Source: Verrucomicrobiota bacterium
GTDB lineage: Bacteria; Verrucomicrobiota; Verrucomicrobiia; Limisphaerales; J093
Assembly (NCBI GenBank): GCA_022710935.1
Contig: JAKLFY010000011.1
Coordinates: 1 to 64,000 of the forward strand
Direction of reading: 5' to 3'
Length of the DNA: 64,000 nucleotides
The notes under the pieces were generated by a model. The model did not search any database, had not been told where the DNA came from, and worked only from the letters and a program-made list of their open reading frames with translations. A program made the translations under genes and the position numbers. Below, in pieces: positions 46,855 through 55,924 of this stretch (positions within the stretch are counted from its first letter, which is position 1; each line of letters begins with the position of its first letter).

Positions 46855-47035
46855 CTGCGAGCCGACCCATTGGCGCGTCAGAGCGGGCGGCGGGCGACGC
46901 CGGAGCGGGGTGGTTCGAGCATGAGGTTTTCGATGACCTTGCCGACCTGCGCGGGGGGCATGGCTTCGATCAGGTGACGGTGCTGCTTCTGGGGCGTTGG
47001 AATCCATTCGTTGTAGCCGTGGAACACCCTTGCTG
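46855..47035 (-). pseudogene. Duplicated 3' end of the nucleoside hydrolase gene
   Basis: About 180 bp are strongly similar to 53190-53370, the last 50 codons and 3' flank of the nucleoside hydrolase. The antisense reading gives FHGYNEWIPTPQKQHR, then EAMPPAQVGKVIENLMLEPP. No rest of the gene is present. It lies just before the kinase start, so the open frame running into the kinase from 46755 is spurious. Confidence 0.8.
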
Positions 47036-47081
47036 GGTCTTGAGTTTTCCTGTCCTGCGCCTACCGTCCTGGGAGCATTCT

Positions 47082-49322
47082 GTGGACAGACCGCACATCA
47101 CGCGTCGGCGCGCTCGGATAGGTGGAGGCCTCTTTCTCCTTCTGCTTTCGGCGCTTGCGGCCGAGGGGGCCGGGCCGCCGCGCGTCTTGATTCTTCACTC
47201 CCACGGGCGTGAGTTCGCGCCGTTCAACATTCTCTCATCGACCTTCCGCACGGAACTGGCCCGGCAATCGTCGGAACCCCTCGAGTTCTACGAAGCGTCG
47301 ATGGAAGCAGCGCGCTACGAGGAAACCGCGATGGACCTCCCGTTGGCGGACTATCTGCAGGCCATGTTTGCGCAGCGGCAGCCGGACCTGATCCTGACCA
47401 CCGCCGAGCCGTCTTCGCTCTTCATGGCCCGGCACCGCTCACGGCTCTTTCCCTCCACACCCCTGGTGGGGGTGGTCAACCAACGGATGGTCCCGGCGAT
47501 GGCTGGCACGACCAACGCCACCATCATCCCGATTCACGTCGAGCTTGCGGTGCTTTTAGAGAATATCCTGGAGGTCCTGCCCGCGACGACGAACGTGATC
47601 ATGGTCCTGGGAAAGTCGCCGTTTGAACTCTATTGGACTGAGCAATGCCGGCGCGAGTTCGCGCCCTTTGCCAGCCGCGTGGCCGTCAGCTATGTCAACG
47701 AACTGACGCTTGACCAAATCTGCGCCCGTGTGGCTCGCCTGCCTCCGCGGTCGGCGGTGCTCTACGGCATGCTGGCCATGGATGCGGCGGGCGTGCCCTA
47801 CGAACAGGAGCGCGCGCTCCGAATCCTTCATGCGGCGGCCAACGCACCTCTGTTTGGCGTCCTTGAACATCACCTCGGCAACGGGATCGTCGGCGGCCGT
47901 TTGATTTCGATGGAAGCGCTCGGACGCGAGGCTGCCCGGGTTGGCCTGAGGCTGCTACGTCGCGAGACGCCCGCGGATGTTCGCCCCACCCGACCCAGTC
48001 AGCCCGCCTATGACTGGCGTGAGTTGCGCCGTTGGGACATCAGCGAGGCAGGCCTGCCCGCCGGCCGCGAAGTGCGCTTCCGCGTCCCGACGTTCTGGGA
48101 GGAATACAAGTGGCAACTCATCGCCATCCATGCGTTGTGTCTGTTGGAAGGGTTGCTCATTTTTCTGCTGTGGCGAAATCGGCGCCGGCTCCGAAGGCTC
48201 CAGGGCGCGCTGTGCCAAAGCGAGGAGCGATTGAGCCTGGCCACGACCTCGGCCAAGGTGGGCATCTGGTCCTGGAACGTTGCGAGTGGAGCCATCGAAG
48301 CCACGCCGGAAGCCAAGGACATCTTCGGCTGGGGGGCCAGTGAACGCATGACATTGCCCATGTTCCTCGCCCGGCTGCATCCCGACGACCGGACTGCGGT
48401 GCAACAAGCGCTGGACCGTGCGTTGCAGGACCAGACGATTCACGAGATCCAATGCCGCATCGTCCGACCCGACGGCCAAACGCGCTGGATCGCGGCCCGC
48501 GGACGCGCGCACTCTCGAGACGGCGCGCCGGTCAACATGCTCGGCGTGTTGCTGGACGTGACGGAACGCGAGCAGGCGCAAGCCGAGGCGCAACGACAGC
48601 AGGCGGAGTTGGCCCACACGTCACGTGTCTCCACGATGGGTGAGTTGGCCGCCTCGATTACCCATGAACTCAACCAACCGCTGGGCGCCATCCTGAGCAA
48701 CACCGAAGCCGCGGAGATGTTTCTCGGTCAGAATCCACCCGCGCTGGCTGAACTGCGCGACATCCTCGCGGACATTCGCAAAGACGATGAGCGCGCCAGC
48801 GAAGTCATCTGCCGGATGCGCTCCCTGTTCCGGAAACGCCAAATGGAGCTGAGGCCGATCGACTTGAATTCCGTGGTGCAAGCCGTGGTTCGCATGGTCA
48901 GCGGCGATGCGGCGTTGCGGAAGACAACGATTGCCGCGGCATTGTCACCCCGACTGCCCCCTGTGCAGGGCGACCGCGTCCATCTGCAGCAGGTCCTTCT
49001 GAACCTGATCATGAACGCCATGGAAGCCATGGCCGGACAGGCACCCGAGACGCGGCGCCTCACTGTGCACACCCGCCTCGATGACCAAGGCGCCGTGGAG
49101 GTGGCGGTGAGCGATTGCGGACCCGGCATCGAGCCGAACCAGTTGGGGCGTCTCTTCGAGCCCTTTTCCACCACCAAAGCCAACGGCATGGGCATGGGGT
49201 TGGCCATCTCCCGCCGGATTATCGAGGCGCATCATGGCCGGCTCACGGCTGCGAACCAGGCGGGCGGTGGCGCGCTGTTCCGCTTGATCTTACCGGTGGC
49301 AGAGGAGGAGCGAGAATCGTGA
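47082..49322 (+). CDS. Sensor histidine kinase with ABC_sub_bind-like sensor and PAS domain (FixL-like)
   Basis: 746 residues from GTG 47082, with GGAG 6 nt upstream; the longer open frame 5' of it is antisense to a gene fragment. N-terminal signal anchor GGLFLLLLSALAA, then a periplasmic-binding-protein-like region (about 25-330, RVLILHSHGREF...) and a transmembrane helix (about 350-370, LIAIHALCLLEGLLIFLLW). A PAS domain follows (about 385-505, LATTSAKVGIWSWN). The kinase core has the phospho-acceptor His in SITHELNQPLGAILSN and an ATPase with NLIMNAMEAM, DCGPGIE and GMGMGLAISRRI. It is coupled to the FixJ-like regulator that follows. Senses an unknown extracellular solute. Confidence 0.85.
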   Translation: MDRPHITRRRARIGGGLFLLLLSALAAEGAGPPRVLILHSHGREFAPFNILSSTFRTELARQSSEPLEFYEASMEAARYEETAMDLPLADYLQAMFAQRQPDLILTTAEPSSLFMARHRSRLFPSTPLVGVVNQRMVPAMAGTTNATIIPIHVELAVLLENILEVLPATTNVIMVLGKSPFELYWTEQCRREFAPFASRVAVSYVNELTLDQICARVARLPPRSAVLYGMLAMDAAGVPYEQERALRILHAAANAPLFGVLEHHLGNGIVGGRLISMEALGREAARVGLRLLRRETPADVRPTRPSQPAYDWRELRRWDISEAGLPAGREVRFRVPTFWEEYKWQLIAIHALCLLEGLLIFLLWRNRRRLRRLQGALCQSEERLSLATTSAKVGIWSWNVASGAIEATPEAKDIFGWGASERMTLPMFLARLHPDDRTAVQQALDRALQDQTIHEIQCRIVRPDGQTRWIAARGRAHSRDGAPVNMLGVLLDVTEREQAQAEAQRQQAELAHTSRVSTMGELAASITHELNQPLGAILSNTEAAEMFLGQNPPALAELRDILADIRKDDERASEVICRMRSLFRKRQMELRPIDLNSVVQAVVRMVSGDAALRKTTIAAALSPRLPPVQGDRVHLQQVLLNLIMNAMEAMAGQAPETRRLTVHTRLDDQGAVEVAVSDCGPGIEPNQLGRLFEPFSTTKANGMGMGLAISRRIIEAHHGRLTAANQAGGGALFRLILPVAEEERES

Positions 49323-50023
49323 ATCCCGCCCAACCCACCGTCTTCGTCGTGGACGATGACACCTCGTTCCTGACCGCGATCGCGCGTTTGCTCAAAGCGG
49401 GCGGCTACGCGTTTCAAGGGTTTGCCTCCGCGACGGAGTTCCTCGCACACCCGCCTGGCGACCAACCCGGGTGCATCATCGTGGACCTCCACATGCCCGG
49501 CCCCAGCGGGCTGGACTTGCAGGACGCGCTGGCCGCGGTCGACCATCCGCTGCCGCTGATCTTTCTGACGGGCCACGGCGACATTCCGACTTCGGTTCAT
49601 GCGATCAAGCAAGGCGCGGAGGATTTTCTCACCAAACCGGTCAAAGGGAAGATTCTGTTCGCTGCCATTGAACGCGCGCTGGCCCGCGACGCCCGGCAGC
49701 GCGCGCAACGGACGCGGCGGCGGGAATTGCTCGACCGCTTCGATGCGCTCACGTCGCGTGAACGGGAAGTGCTTGGACACGTCGTGCGCGGCCAGTTGAA
49801 CAAGCAAATCGCTGGAAACCTCGACGTCAGCGAGCGCACCATCAAGGCGCATCGGGCCAGCATCATGGCCAAGCTTCAGGTGCAGTCGGTCGCCGAGTTG
49901 GTGCGACTGACGGAGAAAGCGGGCGTGTTGGAGCAAGGGGCTGGAGGGAGGCAGGCACTTCAGGGTGAGGCGCCGGGGCACGCAGTCCCGGGCAGAGCCC
50001 AAGACGCACTCCCCCCGCGCTGA
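49319..50023 (+). CDS. FixJ-family response regulator (REC + LuxR-type HTH)
   Basis: 234 residues from GTG 49319, which overlaps the kinase stop and follows AGGAGGAG. The receiver keeps VVDDDTSF, the phospho-acceptor Asp in VDLHMPG, the Thr in FLTGHG and Lys in FLTKPVKG. The HTH is LTSREREVLGHVVRGQLNKQ, then SERTIKAHRASIMAKLQVQS. The last 30 or so residues are low-complexity. It is the cognate regulator of the kinase, and its targets may include the downstream receiver and sulfatase genes. A palindromic element lies 14 bp after the stop. Confidence 0.88.
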   Translation: MNPAQPTVFVVDDDTSFLTAIARLLKAGGYAFQGFASATEFLAHPPGDQPGCIIVDLHMPGPSGLDLQDALAAVDHPLPLIFLTGHGDIPTSVHAIKQGAEDFLTKPVKGKILFAAIERALARDARQRAQRTRRRELLDRFDALTSREREVLGHVVRGQLNKQIAGNLDVSERTIKAHRASIMAKLQVQSVAELVRLTEKAGVLEQGAGGRQALQGEAPGHAVPGRAQDALPPR

Positions 50024-50036
50024 GCCCTGACTCCTG

Positions 50037-50102
50037 ACCCGGAAATCTCACCAGTCGGGCGGTCGCGGCATTCCTGACGGTCCGTGGGTGAGATTTCCGG
50101 GT
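50037..50102. repeat. 66-bp inverted-repeat element, copy 1
   Basis: The perfect 16-bp arms ACCCGGAAATCTCACC (50037-50052) and GGTGAGATTTCCGGGT (50087-50102) enclose a 34-nt GC-rich centre. A second copy is at 58335-58400. It lies directly after the fixJ-like gene, so it could also work as a transcript-end hairpin. Confidence 0.85.
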
Positions 50103-50200
50103 CCGAGCCCTTCCCAGCGTACTGCACCAAAGGACAATAGCCGGCTTGCCTCCGCCCGCGCTACGGTCCGCACTCGGATGCCCAAACGGGGCCGCGTGGA

Positions 50201-50581
50201 ATGAGCGAACACGAGATGTATGTGGCGGTTGTGGACGACGATGACAGTTTCTCCCGTGCGATCAGCCGTTTGCTGCGCGCGGCAGGGATGGATTCCGTCG
50301 TTTTCGCTTCCGCCGAGGCCTTTCTCCGTGATCCGACCCACCCCCGCGCGAGTTGCATCATCCTCGACATCCACCTGGGCGGCATGTCCGGACTGGACCT
50401 GTGCCGGCTGCTCTCATCCGAAGGGCACGTCGCACACGTCATCATGGTCACCGCGCACGACGAACCGGAATTTTGCCAGGAAGCCCGGCAGATCGGCTGC
50501 GCGGCGTATTTCCGCAAACCTGTGCCCGGGAAACTGCTCCTGGAAGCCGTTCACAATGTCGTCAACGCCCCGAATCCGTAG
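50201..50581 (+). CDS. Stand-alone response regulator receiver
   Basis: 126 residues, a REC domain only. VAVVDDDDSFSR, phospho-acceptor Asp in IILDIHLGG, MVTAHDE, and Lys in YFRKPVPG are all present. It resembles the receiver of the preceding FixJ-like protein but lacks an output domain. It may act as a phosphate sink or a second target of the kinase. It follows the two-component pair after the 66-bp repeat. Confidence 0.85.
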   Translation: MSEHEMYVAVVDDDDSFSRAISRLLRAAGMDSVVFASAEAFLRDPTHPRASCIILDIHLGGMSGLDLCRLLSSEGHVAHVIMVTAHDEPEFCQEARQIGCAAYFRKPVPGKLLLEAVHNVVNAPNP

Positions 50582-50664
50582 CCCGCATGTTTCATAGACG
50601 TGTGATCACCGCAAAGCCGAAACCTGCAAATTGTGCACTGTTGAGGGCTGGAAAGCCACAGCCA

Positions 50665-52191
50665 ATGAAAACAAAGCCACTTCTCTTCAACGTGGGCCTG
50701 CTGGCCGCCGCCGCGGCGCTCGCTTGCACGAACCCAACCGCGCTCGCCTCCGGTCAAAGGCCGAATATCGTCCACATCGTCGCCGATGATCTGGGCTGGA
50801 AGGACGTGGGGTTCAACGGCGCAACGGACATCACGACGCCACATCTGGACGCGCTTGCGCGGGGTGGCGCGACGTTCACCCAGTTCTATACACAGTCCAT
50901 GTGCACGCCCACGCGTGCTGCGCTGATGACCGGCCGGTACCCGTTCCGCTACGGCCTGCAAACCATCGTCATTCCCGGCCCGGCCAACTACGGGCTCGAC
51001 ACCACCGAATACCTCCTGCCGCAATGCCTCAAGGACGCTGGCTACGCCACCGCGATCATCGGCAAGTGGCACCTCGGTCACGCCGACTTCAAGTATTGGC
51101 CCAAACAACGCGGCTTCGACTACCAGTACGGCGCCATGATCGGCGAACTGGATTATTACACGCACAGCGACGCCGGCGTGCTCGACTGGTTCCGCAACAA
51201 CAAGCCGGTCAAGGAGAGCGGCTACACGACCCAGCTCATCGGCGCCGACGCCGCAGCATTCATCTGCCGGCAGAGCGCGGACAAGCCGTTCTATCTCTAC
51301 CTCACGTTCAACGCGCCGCACACGCCCTATCAGGCGCCCCAGGACTACATCGACCGGTATCGGCACATCGCCGAGCCCACGCGCCGCATCTACGCCGGCA
51401 TGGTCACCTGCCTCGACGACGAGATCGGCAGAGTCGTCGCGGCGCTGGACCAGACAGGGCTGCGCGACAACACGCTGATCCTGTTCCACAGCGACAACGG
51501 CGGCACCCGCAACGCGATGTTCGCCGGCCAGATGACCGATCTGTCCAGGACGGTGCTGCCCTGCGACAACGGCCCCTATCGCGACGGCAAGGGATCGCTC
51601 TATGAAGGTGGCAGCCGTGTGGCCGCCTGTGCCAACTGGCCGGGCAGGATCAAGCCGCAGACCGTGGACGGCATCATCCACGCCGTGGACCTCTATCCCA
51701 CCTTCGCCGCGCTGGCCGGCGCCTCCACGGCCAAGTGCAAGCCGCTCGATGGCGTGAACGTCTGGAGCGTGATGGCCGAGGGCCAAGCCTCCCCGCGCAC
51801 CGAGGTTATCTGCAACGTCGAGCCGTTCCGCGGGGCTGTGCGGCAGGGCGATTGGAAACTCATCTGGCGCTCGTTGATCCCCACGAGCGTTGAGCTCTAC
51901 AACCTCGCCAGTGATCCCTTCGAGCAAAACAACCTCTCCGGCGCGCATCCTGACAAGGTCGCCGCGATGCAGGAGCGCCTGAACGCGCTGGGCCGAGAAG
52001 CCGCCCGGCCGCTCGCGCTGATCTACGTGGCGAGCGTGGGACTGGCGCACGGCAAGCCGGTCATCGCCACCAAAGGCGGACAAACGACCGCTCCGGTTGA
52101 ACCTGACGGGCACTCGATCACCGACGAAGGCGTCGGCGTGCACGACGATTTTCACAGCCAGAAGTCACAACACCCCCACCACCAACGATGA
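50665..52191 (+). CDS. Exported arylsulfatase
   Basis: 508 residues with a signal peptide (LFNVGLLAAAAALACTNPTALA); its Cys could also be a lipobox-like site. Type I sulfatase motifs are complete: PNIVHIVADDLGWKDVGFNG (metal Asp pair), SMCTPTRAALMTGRYP with the formylglycine Cys, GKWHLGH, HSDNGG and LYNLASDPFEQNNL. It hydrolyses sulfate esters of carbohydrates after activation by a formylglycine-generating enzyme, not seen in this window. It overlaps the next gene by ATGA, and regulation by the upstream two-component system is plausible. It is the only intact sulfatase here. Confidence 0.88.
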   Translation: MKTKPLLFNVGLLAAAAALACTNPTALASGQRPNIVHIVADDLGWKDVGFNGATDITTPHLDALARGGATFTQFYTQSMCTPTRAALMTGRYPFRYGLQTIVIPGPANYGLDTTEYLLPQCLKDAGYATAIIGKWHLGHADFKYWPKQRGFDYQYGAMIGELDYYTHSDAGVLDWFRNNKPVKESGYTTQLIGADAAAFICRQSADKPFYLYLTFNAPHTPYQAPQDYIDRYRHIAEPTRRIYAGMVTCLDDEIGRVVAALDQTGLRDNTLILFHSDNGGTRNAMFAGQMTDLSRTVLPCDNGPYRDGKGSLYEGGSRVAACANWPGRIKPQTVDGIIHAVDLYPTFAALAGASTAKCKPLDGVNVWSVMAEGQASPRTEVICNVEPFRGAVRQGDWKLIWRSLIPTSVELYNLASDPFEQNNLSGAHPDKVAAMQERLNALGREAARPLALIYVASVGLAHGKPVIATKGGQTTAPVEPDGHSITDEGVGVHDDFHSQKSQHPHHQR

Positions 52192-52910
52192 AACGTACTT
52201 GCCTCACCGCGTTGCTCCTCACCGCCATCCTCATGCCGCCCGCCGCCCGCGCGGAGGAGGAGGAGAAGCGGAAGTTGACCCTCGACAGCTCGGTCTACCT
52301 GCTCGCCGCAGGCATGTCGGGTGACGTGACGATCAAGGGCATCACAACCGACCTCGATGTTGGCTTCGGCGACATGATGGAAAGTCTGGAGTTGGGCACG
52401 ATGGGCACGGTGCGTGTCGGCTACGGCCGCTGGGCCTTGACAACAGATGTCATCTTCATGGCGCTGGGTGCGTCGAAGGGCGGATTCAGCGGCGACATTG
52501 ACCAGTGGATCGTCGAGCCGTCGCTCAGTTACCGGGTGTGCCGGTACTTCGAGCCGCTCGTCGGCGTGCGCTACAACAGCATTCGCGGCGAGATCCGCGG
52601 GCCGGCGGGGCGCAATGCGACTGGCAGGCAGGACTGGTTCGAGCCGTTCGTCGGTGCGCTCCTGATGCTGCCATTGGGCGAGAAGTTCAGTCTGAACCTG
52701 CGCGGCGATGCCGGCGGTTTTGGCGTGGGCACGGAACTGAGCTGGCAGGCGTTCCCGTACGTGAATTGGGACATCTCCCGGCGGTGCTCGCTCCAGGCCG
52801 GCTACCGCTGGGTGTCCACTGATTACGACACGGGTCGTGGCGCGAACCGCTTCGCCTACGATGTGCTCAGCCAGGGACCGCAGGTCGGCCTGACGTTCAA
52901 GTTCAACTGA
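52188..52910 (+). CDS. Outer-membrane beta-barrel-like protein
   Basis: 240 residues with signal peptide (MKRTCLTALLLTAILMPPAARA). The mature part alternates short amphipathic strands with Gly/aromatic turns (GTVRVGYGRWALTTDVIFMA, YFEPLVGVRYNSIRGEI, LQAGYRWVSTDYDTG) and ends VGLTFKFN, in the style of small 8-stranded barrels. No enzyme motif is seen. It is translationally coupled to the sulfatase, so it may help passage or anchoring of sulfated substrates. That role is inference. Confidence 0.65.
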   Translation: MKRTCLTALLLTAILMPPAARAEEEEKRKLTLDSSVYLLAAGMSGDVTIKGITTDLDVGFGDMMESLELGTMGTVRVGYGRWALTTDVIFMALGASKGGFSGDIDQWIVEPSLSYRVCRYFEPLVGVRYNSIRGEIRGPAGRNATGRQDWFEPFVGALLMLPLGEKFSLNLRGDAGGFGVGTELSWQAFPYVNWDISRRCSLQAGYRWVSTDYDTGRGANRFAYDVLSQGPQVGLTFKFN

Positions 52911-53215
52911 GGCGGCTGCCCATCCCGATTCCACCCACTGACGCCGCTCTCCGCAACGCTTCGCAGAGCGGCTTTGGTTCCCTGCCGGTCGGCGAAGACC
53001 CGACGGAGCAGACCTTTGCCTGGGTGTTGTCGACGCAGATCGACACGGAACTGACCCGGAGCTGCATCACGTGTGTCGCTCTGTGTAGCGCCCCATTTCC
53101 TGCCCTCAGCCCGCAAGGGAGTCCCCTTGCGAAGTTTGACCGCCCTGGGCACTGGTGGGGTTTGAAATACGCGGGTTCAGTCGAACGTGCAGGTGCGAGC
53201 CGACCCATCGGCGCG
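52911..53215. other. Intergenic, nothing recognised
   Basis: No gene is supportable between the beta-barrel gene and the convergent nucleoside hydrolase. Its last 25 bp are part of the segment duplicated at 46855-47035. Confidence 0.5.
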
Positions 53216-54265
53216 TCAGAGCAGGCGGGGGGCGACGCCAGAGCGGGGTGGTTCGAGGATGAGGTCTTCGATGACCTTGCCGACCTGCTCGGGCGGCATG
53301 GCTTCCACCAGGTAGCGATGCTGCTTCTGAGGCGTTGGGATCCATTCGTTGTAGCCGTGGAAGACGCGCGCGTGCATCAGGCAGAAACCCGGCTCCGACA
53401 GAGTCCAGTAATTGCTGGCACCCCGCACGGCGTACAGGACCGCCGTCAGATCCCAGGCCTCGCGGTCCTTGAGTCCGTTGTAGAGCTGGTAGCACATGCG
53501 GACGGGGTTGGCCTCGGGGGTCTCGACCAGGCGCGCCCCCACCTTGATGGCGGCGCCGATGGCGAACCCGCTGAACACGACTGGGGTTGGCCAGTCGTTG
53601 ACGGCGCGCACCGAGGCGACGGTGTCGTACATGAAGTTGTATTCGCCCTGGCCATCGGGAAACCGTCCGCTCGGAAAGATTCCCCCCATGCAGACCCATT
53701 GCTTGACCTTCTGCTTGACCAGGGCCTCGCCGTCCAGCGGACTGCATTCGTCGGGCCGTGAATCGAGCAGGTCCCGGAGGTTGGTGAGGAATCCGACGGT
53801 GACGATGGTGACGCTCTGGTCGGGCTGGGCGGAGAGCAGTTTGCGGCTGAGCAGGGCGGCGTCGGGGGCGGCGCTGCTTCGCTCGAGGTCGCGGGGGAAC
53901 TTTCTTGCGACGGCCTCGGCGTATTGTGAGGGTGTCTCGCGATCGGAGTCCTTGGCGTTGCGGTAGCCGTATTGATGTCCGCGCTGGTAGCCGATCGGCA
54001 GGTCCGGTCGGCCATACCAGGTGTTGATGGCGTCCGCGCAGGGGCCAACCCATTCGTTCTTCGAGGAGATGAGGATCCCAAGAATCTCGGCCTCGCCGCG
54101 GTTGGCGAGGGCGTGGAGTGTTGCCAGCGCACCGGCATCATCCACGTCCTCGGCCAGGTCGACGTCGAGGATGATCTTGACCGGAGGAGCGGCGGAGGCG
54201 GGCATCGGTTGGGTGAGCAGGAGGCAGGGGCCGCACAAGGCGAGGATGAGTGGCAAGGTTTTCAC
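53216..54265 (-). CDS. Exported nucleoside hydrolase family protein
   Basis: 349 residues from GTG 54265, with a signal peptide (LPLILALCGPCLLLTQPMPASA). The N-terminal metal-binding block is IILDVDLAEDVDDAGALATL, a variant of the usual DTDPGxDDxxAL. Also seen: TIVTVGFLTNLRDLL and VFSGFAIGAAI. The family cleaves the N-glycosidic bond of nucleosides, but exported Verrucomicrobia members may act on other ribosides. The 3' end is partially duplicated at 46855-47035. It is transcribed away from the sulfatase group and stands before an isomerase-like gene on the same strand. Confidence 0.78.
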   Translation of the reverse strand: MKTLPLILALCGPCLLLTQPMPASAAPPVKIILDVDLAEDVDDAGALATLHALANRGEAEILGILISSKNEWVGPCADAINTWYGRPDLPIGYQRGHQYGYRNAKDSDRETPSQYAEAVARKFPRDLERSSAAPDAALLSRKLLSAQPDQSVTIVTVGFLTNLRDLLDSRPDECSPLDGEALVKQKVKQWVCMGGIFPSGRFPDGQGEYNFMYDTVASVRAVNDWPTPVVFSGFAIGAAIKVGARLVETPEANPVRMCYQLYNGLKDREAWDLTAVLYAVRGASNYWTLSEPGFCLMHARVFHGYNEWIPTPQKQHRYLVEAMPPEQVGKVIEDLILEPPRSGVAPRLL

Positions 54266-54432
54266 GTTTGAGATGTGTCGGGGGCCGGCGGCGGCAGGTC
54301 ACCAGCGTCCAAAGACCGATGCCCGCCGCCAAGGGCGCCGCGAACGCGTCGGCATGTTGGCAGACAGACTTCCTTCTGGGAAGCGCTGAAATCCGGATCA
54401 GGTTCAGCGGTTCAGCGTGAAGCCTGTGATCG

Positions 54433-55875
54433 CTAGCACACCTTGACCGCCTCCATCTGCAACAGCCGTCCGAGCTTCTCGATCCTGGCGGCAAGGCGGC
54501 CCACGCCGACGGCGCAGTGGTGGGCCGGGCCGTGGACATTCCAGGACTCGACGAACCTGCGGGCGCCGATGGAGAAGCGATACCGGCTGTTGGTGTTGCC
54601 GATCTCGAGGATCGGGCCGGGGACCGATTCGCCCTCGGCCACGAGCAGCTTGAGCCGGCCATCCGCGGTCTGCACCACCGAGAGCAACGTCACCGGGCCA
54701 TGTTTGACCGACATCTCGACGGAGAGGCCGCGGCCGACCTTCCCGTGATAGACCCTGAGCGGGCGAACCTTGGTCTTGCCCTGCGCGATCGTGATGTGGC
54801 CGGGACCGTCATGGCCCATCAGGACCACGTCGTCGCGCCAGTCCATGGCGTAGTATTCCGTAAACGACCCGCCCGCGCCGAAGCTGTCCATGATCTTCAT
54901 CGCCTGCACGTTCTTGATCTCCATCTCGCCGGCCACCGGCACGCCGCGCGCCGTGAGCAAGGACGTGCCGAGGATGATGGAACTGATGGCGTCCTCGTTG
55001 CCCGGGTTGCCGGTGCCCATGTAGTAGTAGGCGAGCGAACCGAGGCGACGTTGCTCGACCAGCCGATCCAGCGCGACCGACGTGCGCGCAGCGCGCTCGA
55101 GTTCGGCCTGCGGGCAGTCGGGCTGCACGTCGAACGCCTCGCCAAAGTGCGCCACCCGGGCGCGGATGTCGGCGTCACTCACCTCGGCCCGCAATGCGGC
55201 GAGTTCATCCACTTCGACGATCTCGACGTGGCCGCCAAAGCCGGCGCATTGCTGGGTGAGGTCGGAGTAGATGTCGAGCATCCCGCAGTAGTAATGGCCC
55301 ATGACGCCCATGCGGTTATGTTCCATCACGTGGGCCACGCGCGCGGCCTCGACCCATTCGGCCACTTCGCCCCAGCACGCCGGGTCGTTTTCGAGCATCC
55401 CGGTGACCTGGTGGAACGGGATGCGGGCGCGGTTGAAGACGTTGGCGATCTCCGGCACGGGACAGGCCGCGCAGAGGGCAAGCCACTCCCCGGTCATCTT
55501 CGTGCGGTCGCCGAGCTGGTTGAACCACGCGTAGTCAATCGCCGCCTCGGGCGAGAGATTGAGGATGATCACCGGCACCTTCGCGCGGCGCACCACCGGG
55601 AGCACGGTGGACGAGAGCGCATAGGTCGTGACGTGAAGGAAGATCAGGTCGACGTCCGCCTGGCGGAATCCGTGGCCGGCAGCGAGGGCCTTTTCGGGGG
55701 TATCGACGAGACCGAGGTTGACGACCTCGACGCCTGGCAGCGCGAGCTTCTGCGCCACGCGCTCGAGGTAGCCTTCCAGCCGCTCCTTCAGTCCGGCAAA
55801 CTGTGGCCAATACGTGTCCAGGCCGATTCCAAAGAGGCCGATGCGAAGAGACAATGCGAGCGGGCGTTGTTCCAT
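54433..55875 (-). CDS. L-arabinose/L-fucose isomerase-like protein
   Basis: 480 residues, no signal peptide. Seen: LRIGLFGIGLDTYWPQF at the start, VDLIFLHVTTYALSSTVLPV, MGHYYCGMLDIYSDLT, AYYYMGTGNPGNEDAISSII, and VAGEMEIKNVQAMKIMDSFG, a Glu-containing loop as in AraA. The C-terminal domain ends with a His pair (PAHHCAVGVG) like the AraA metal ligands. A cytoplasmic ketol-isomerase of a pentose, fucose or related sugar is likely. It is on the same strand as the nucleoside hydrolase. Confidence 0.78.
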   Translation of the reverse strand: MEQRPLALSLRIGLFGIGLDTYWPQFAGLKERLEGYLERVAQKLALPGVEVVNLGLVDTPEKALAAGHGFRQADVDLIFLHVTTYALSSTVLPVVRRAKVPVIILNLSPEAAIDYAWFNQLGDRTKMTGEWLALCAACPVPEIANVFNRARIPFHQVTGMLENDPACWGEVAEWVEAARVAHVMEHNRMGVMGHYYCGMLDIYSDLTQQCAGFGGHVEIVEVDELAALRAEVSDADIRARVAHFGEAFDVQPDCPQAELERAARTSVALDRLVEQRRLGSLAYYYMGTGNPGNEDAISSIILGTSLLTARGVPVAGEMEIKNVQAMKIMDSFGAGGSFTEYYAMDWRDDVVLMGHDGPGHITIAQGKTKVRPLRVYHGKVGRGLSVEMSVKHGPVTLLSVVQTADGRLKLLVAEGESVPGPILEIGNTNSRYRFSIGARRFVESWNVHGPAHHCAVGVGRLAARIEKLGRLLQMEAVKVC

Positions 55876-55924
55876 GTTGTGCCTTGTGGTCTTTCATCCC
55901 ACTGGATGGTGCGCGCATCCGGTA

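Noticed and set aside
45190-47007. 605-codon open frame on the minus strand
   Set aside because: Mostly antisense to the Tat-exported FucI-fold gene. Only the start region coincides with the duplicated nucleoside hydrolase tail, which lies largely in another frame.
46755-47081. 109-codon extension of the histidine kinase
   Set aside because: It is antisense to a duplicated gene end, and a GTG with a ribosome-binding site precedes the signal anchor at 47082.
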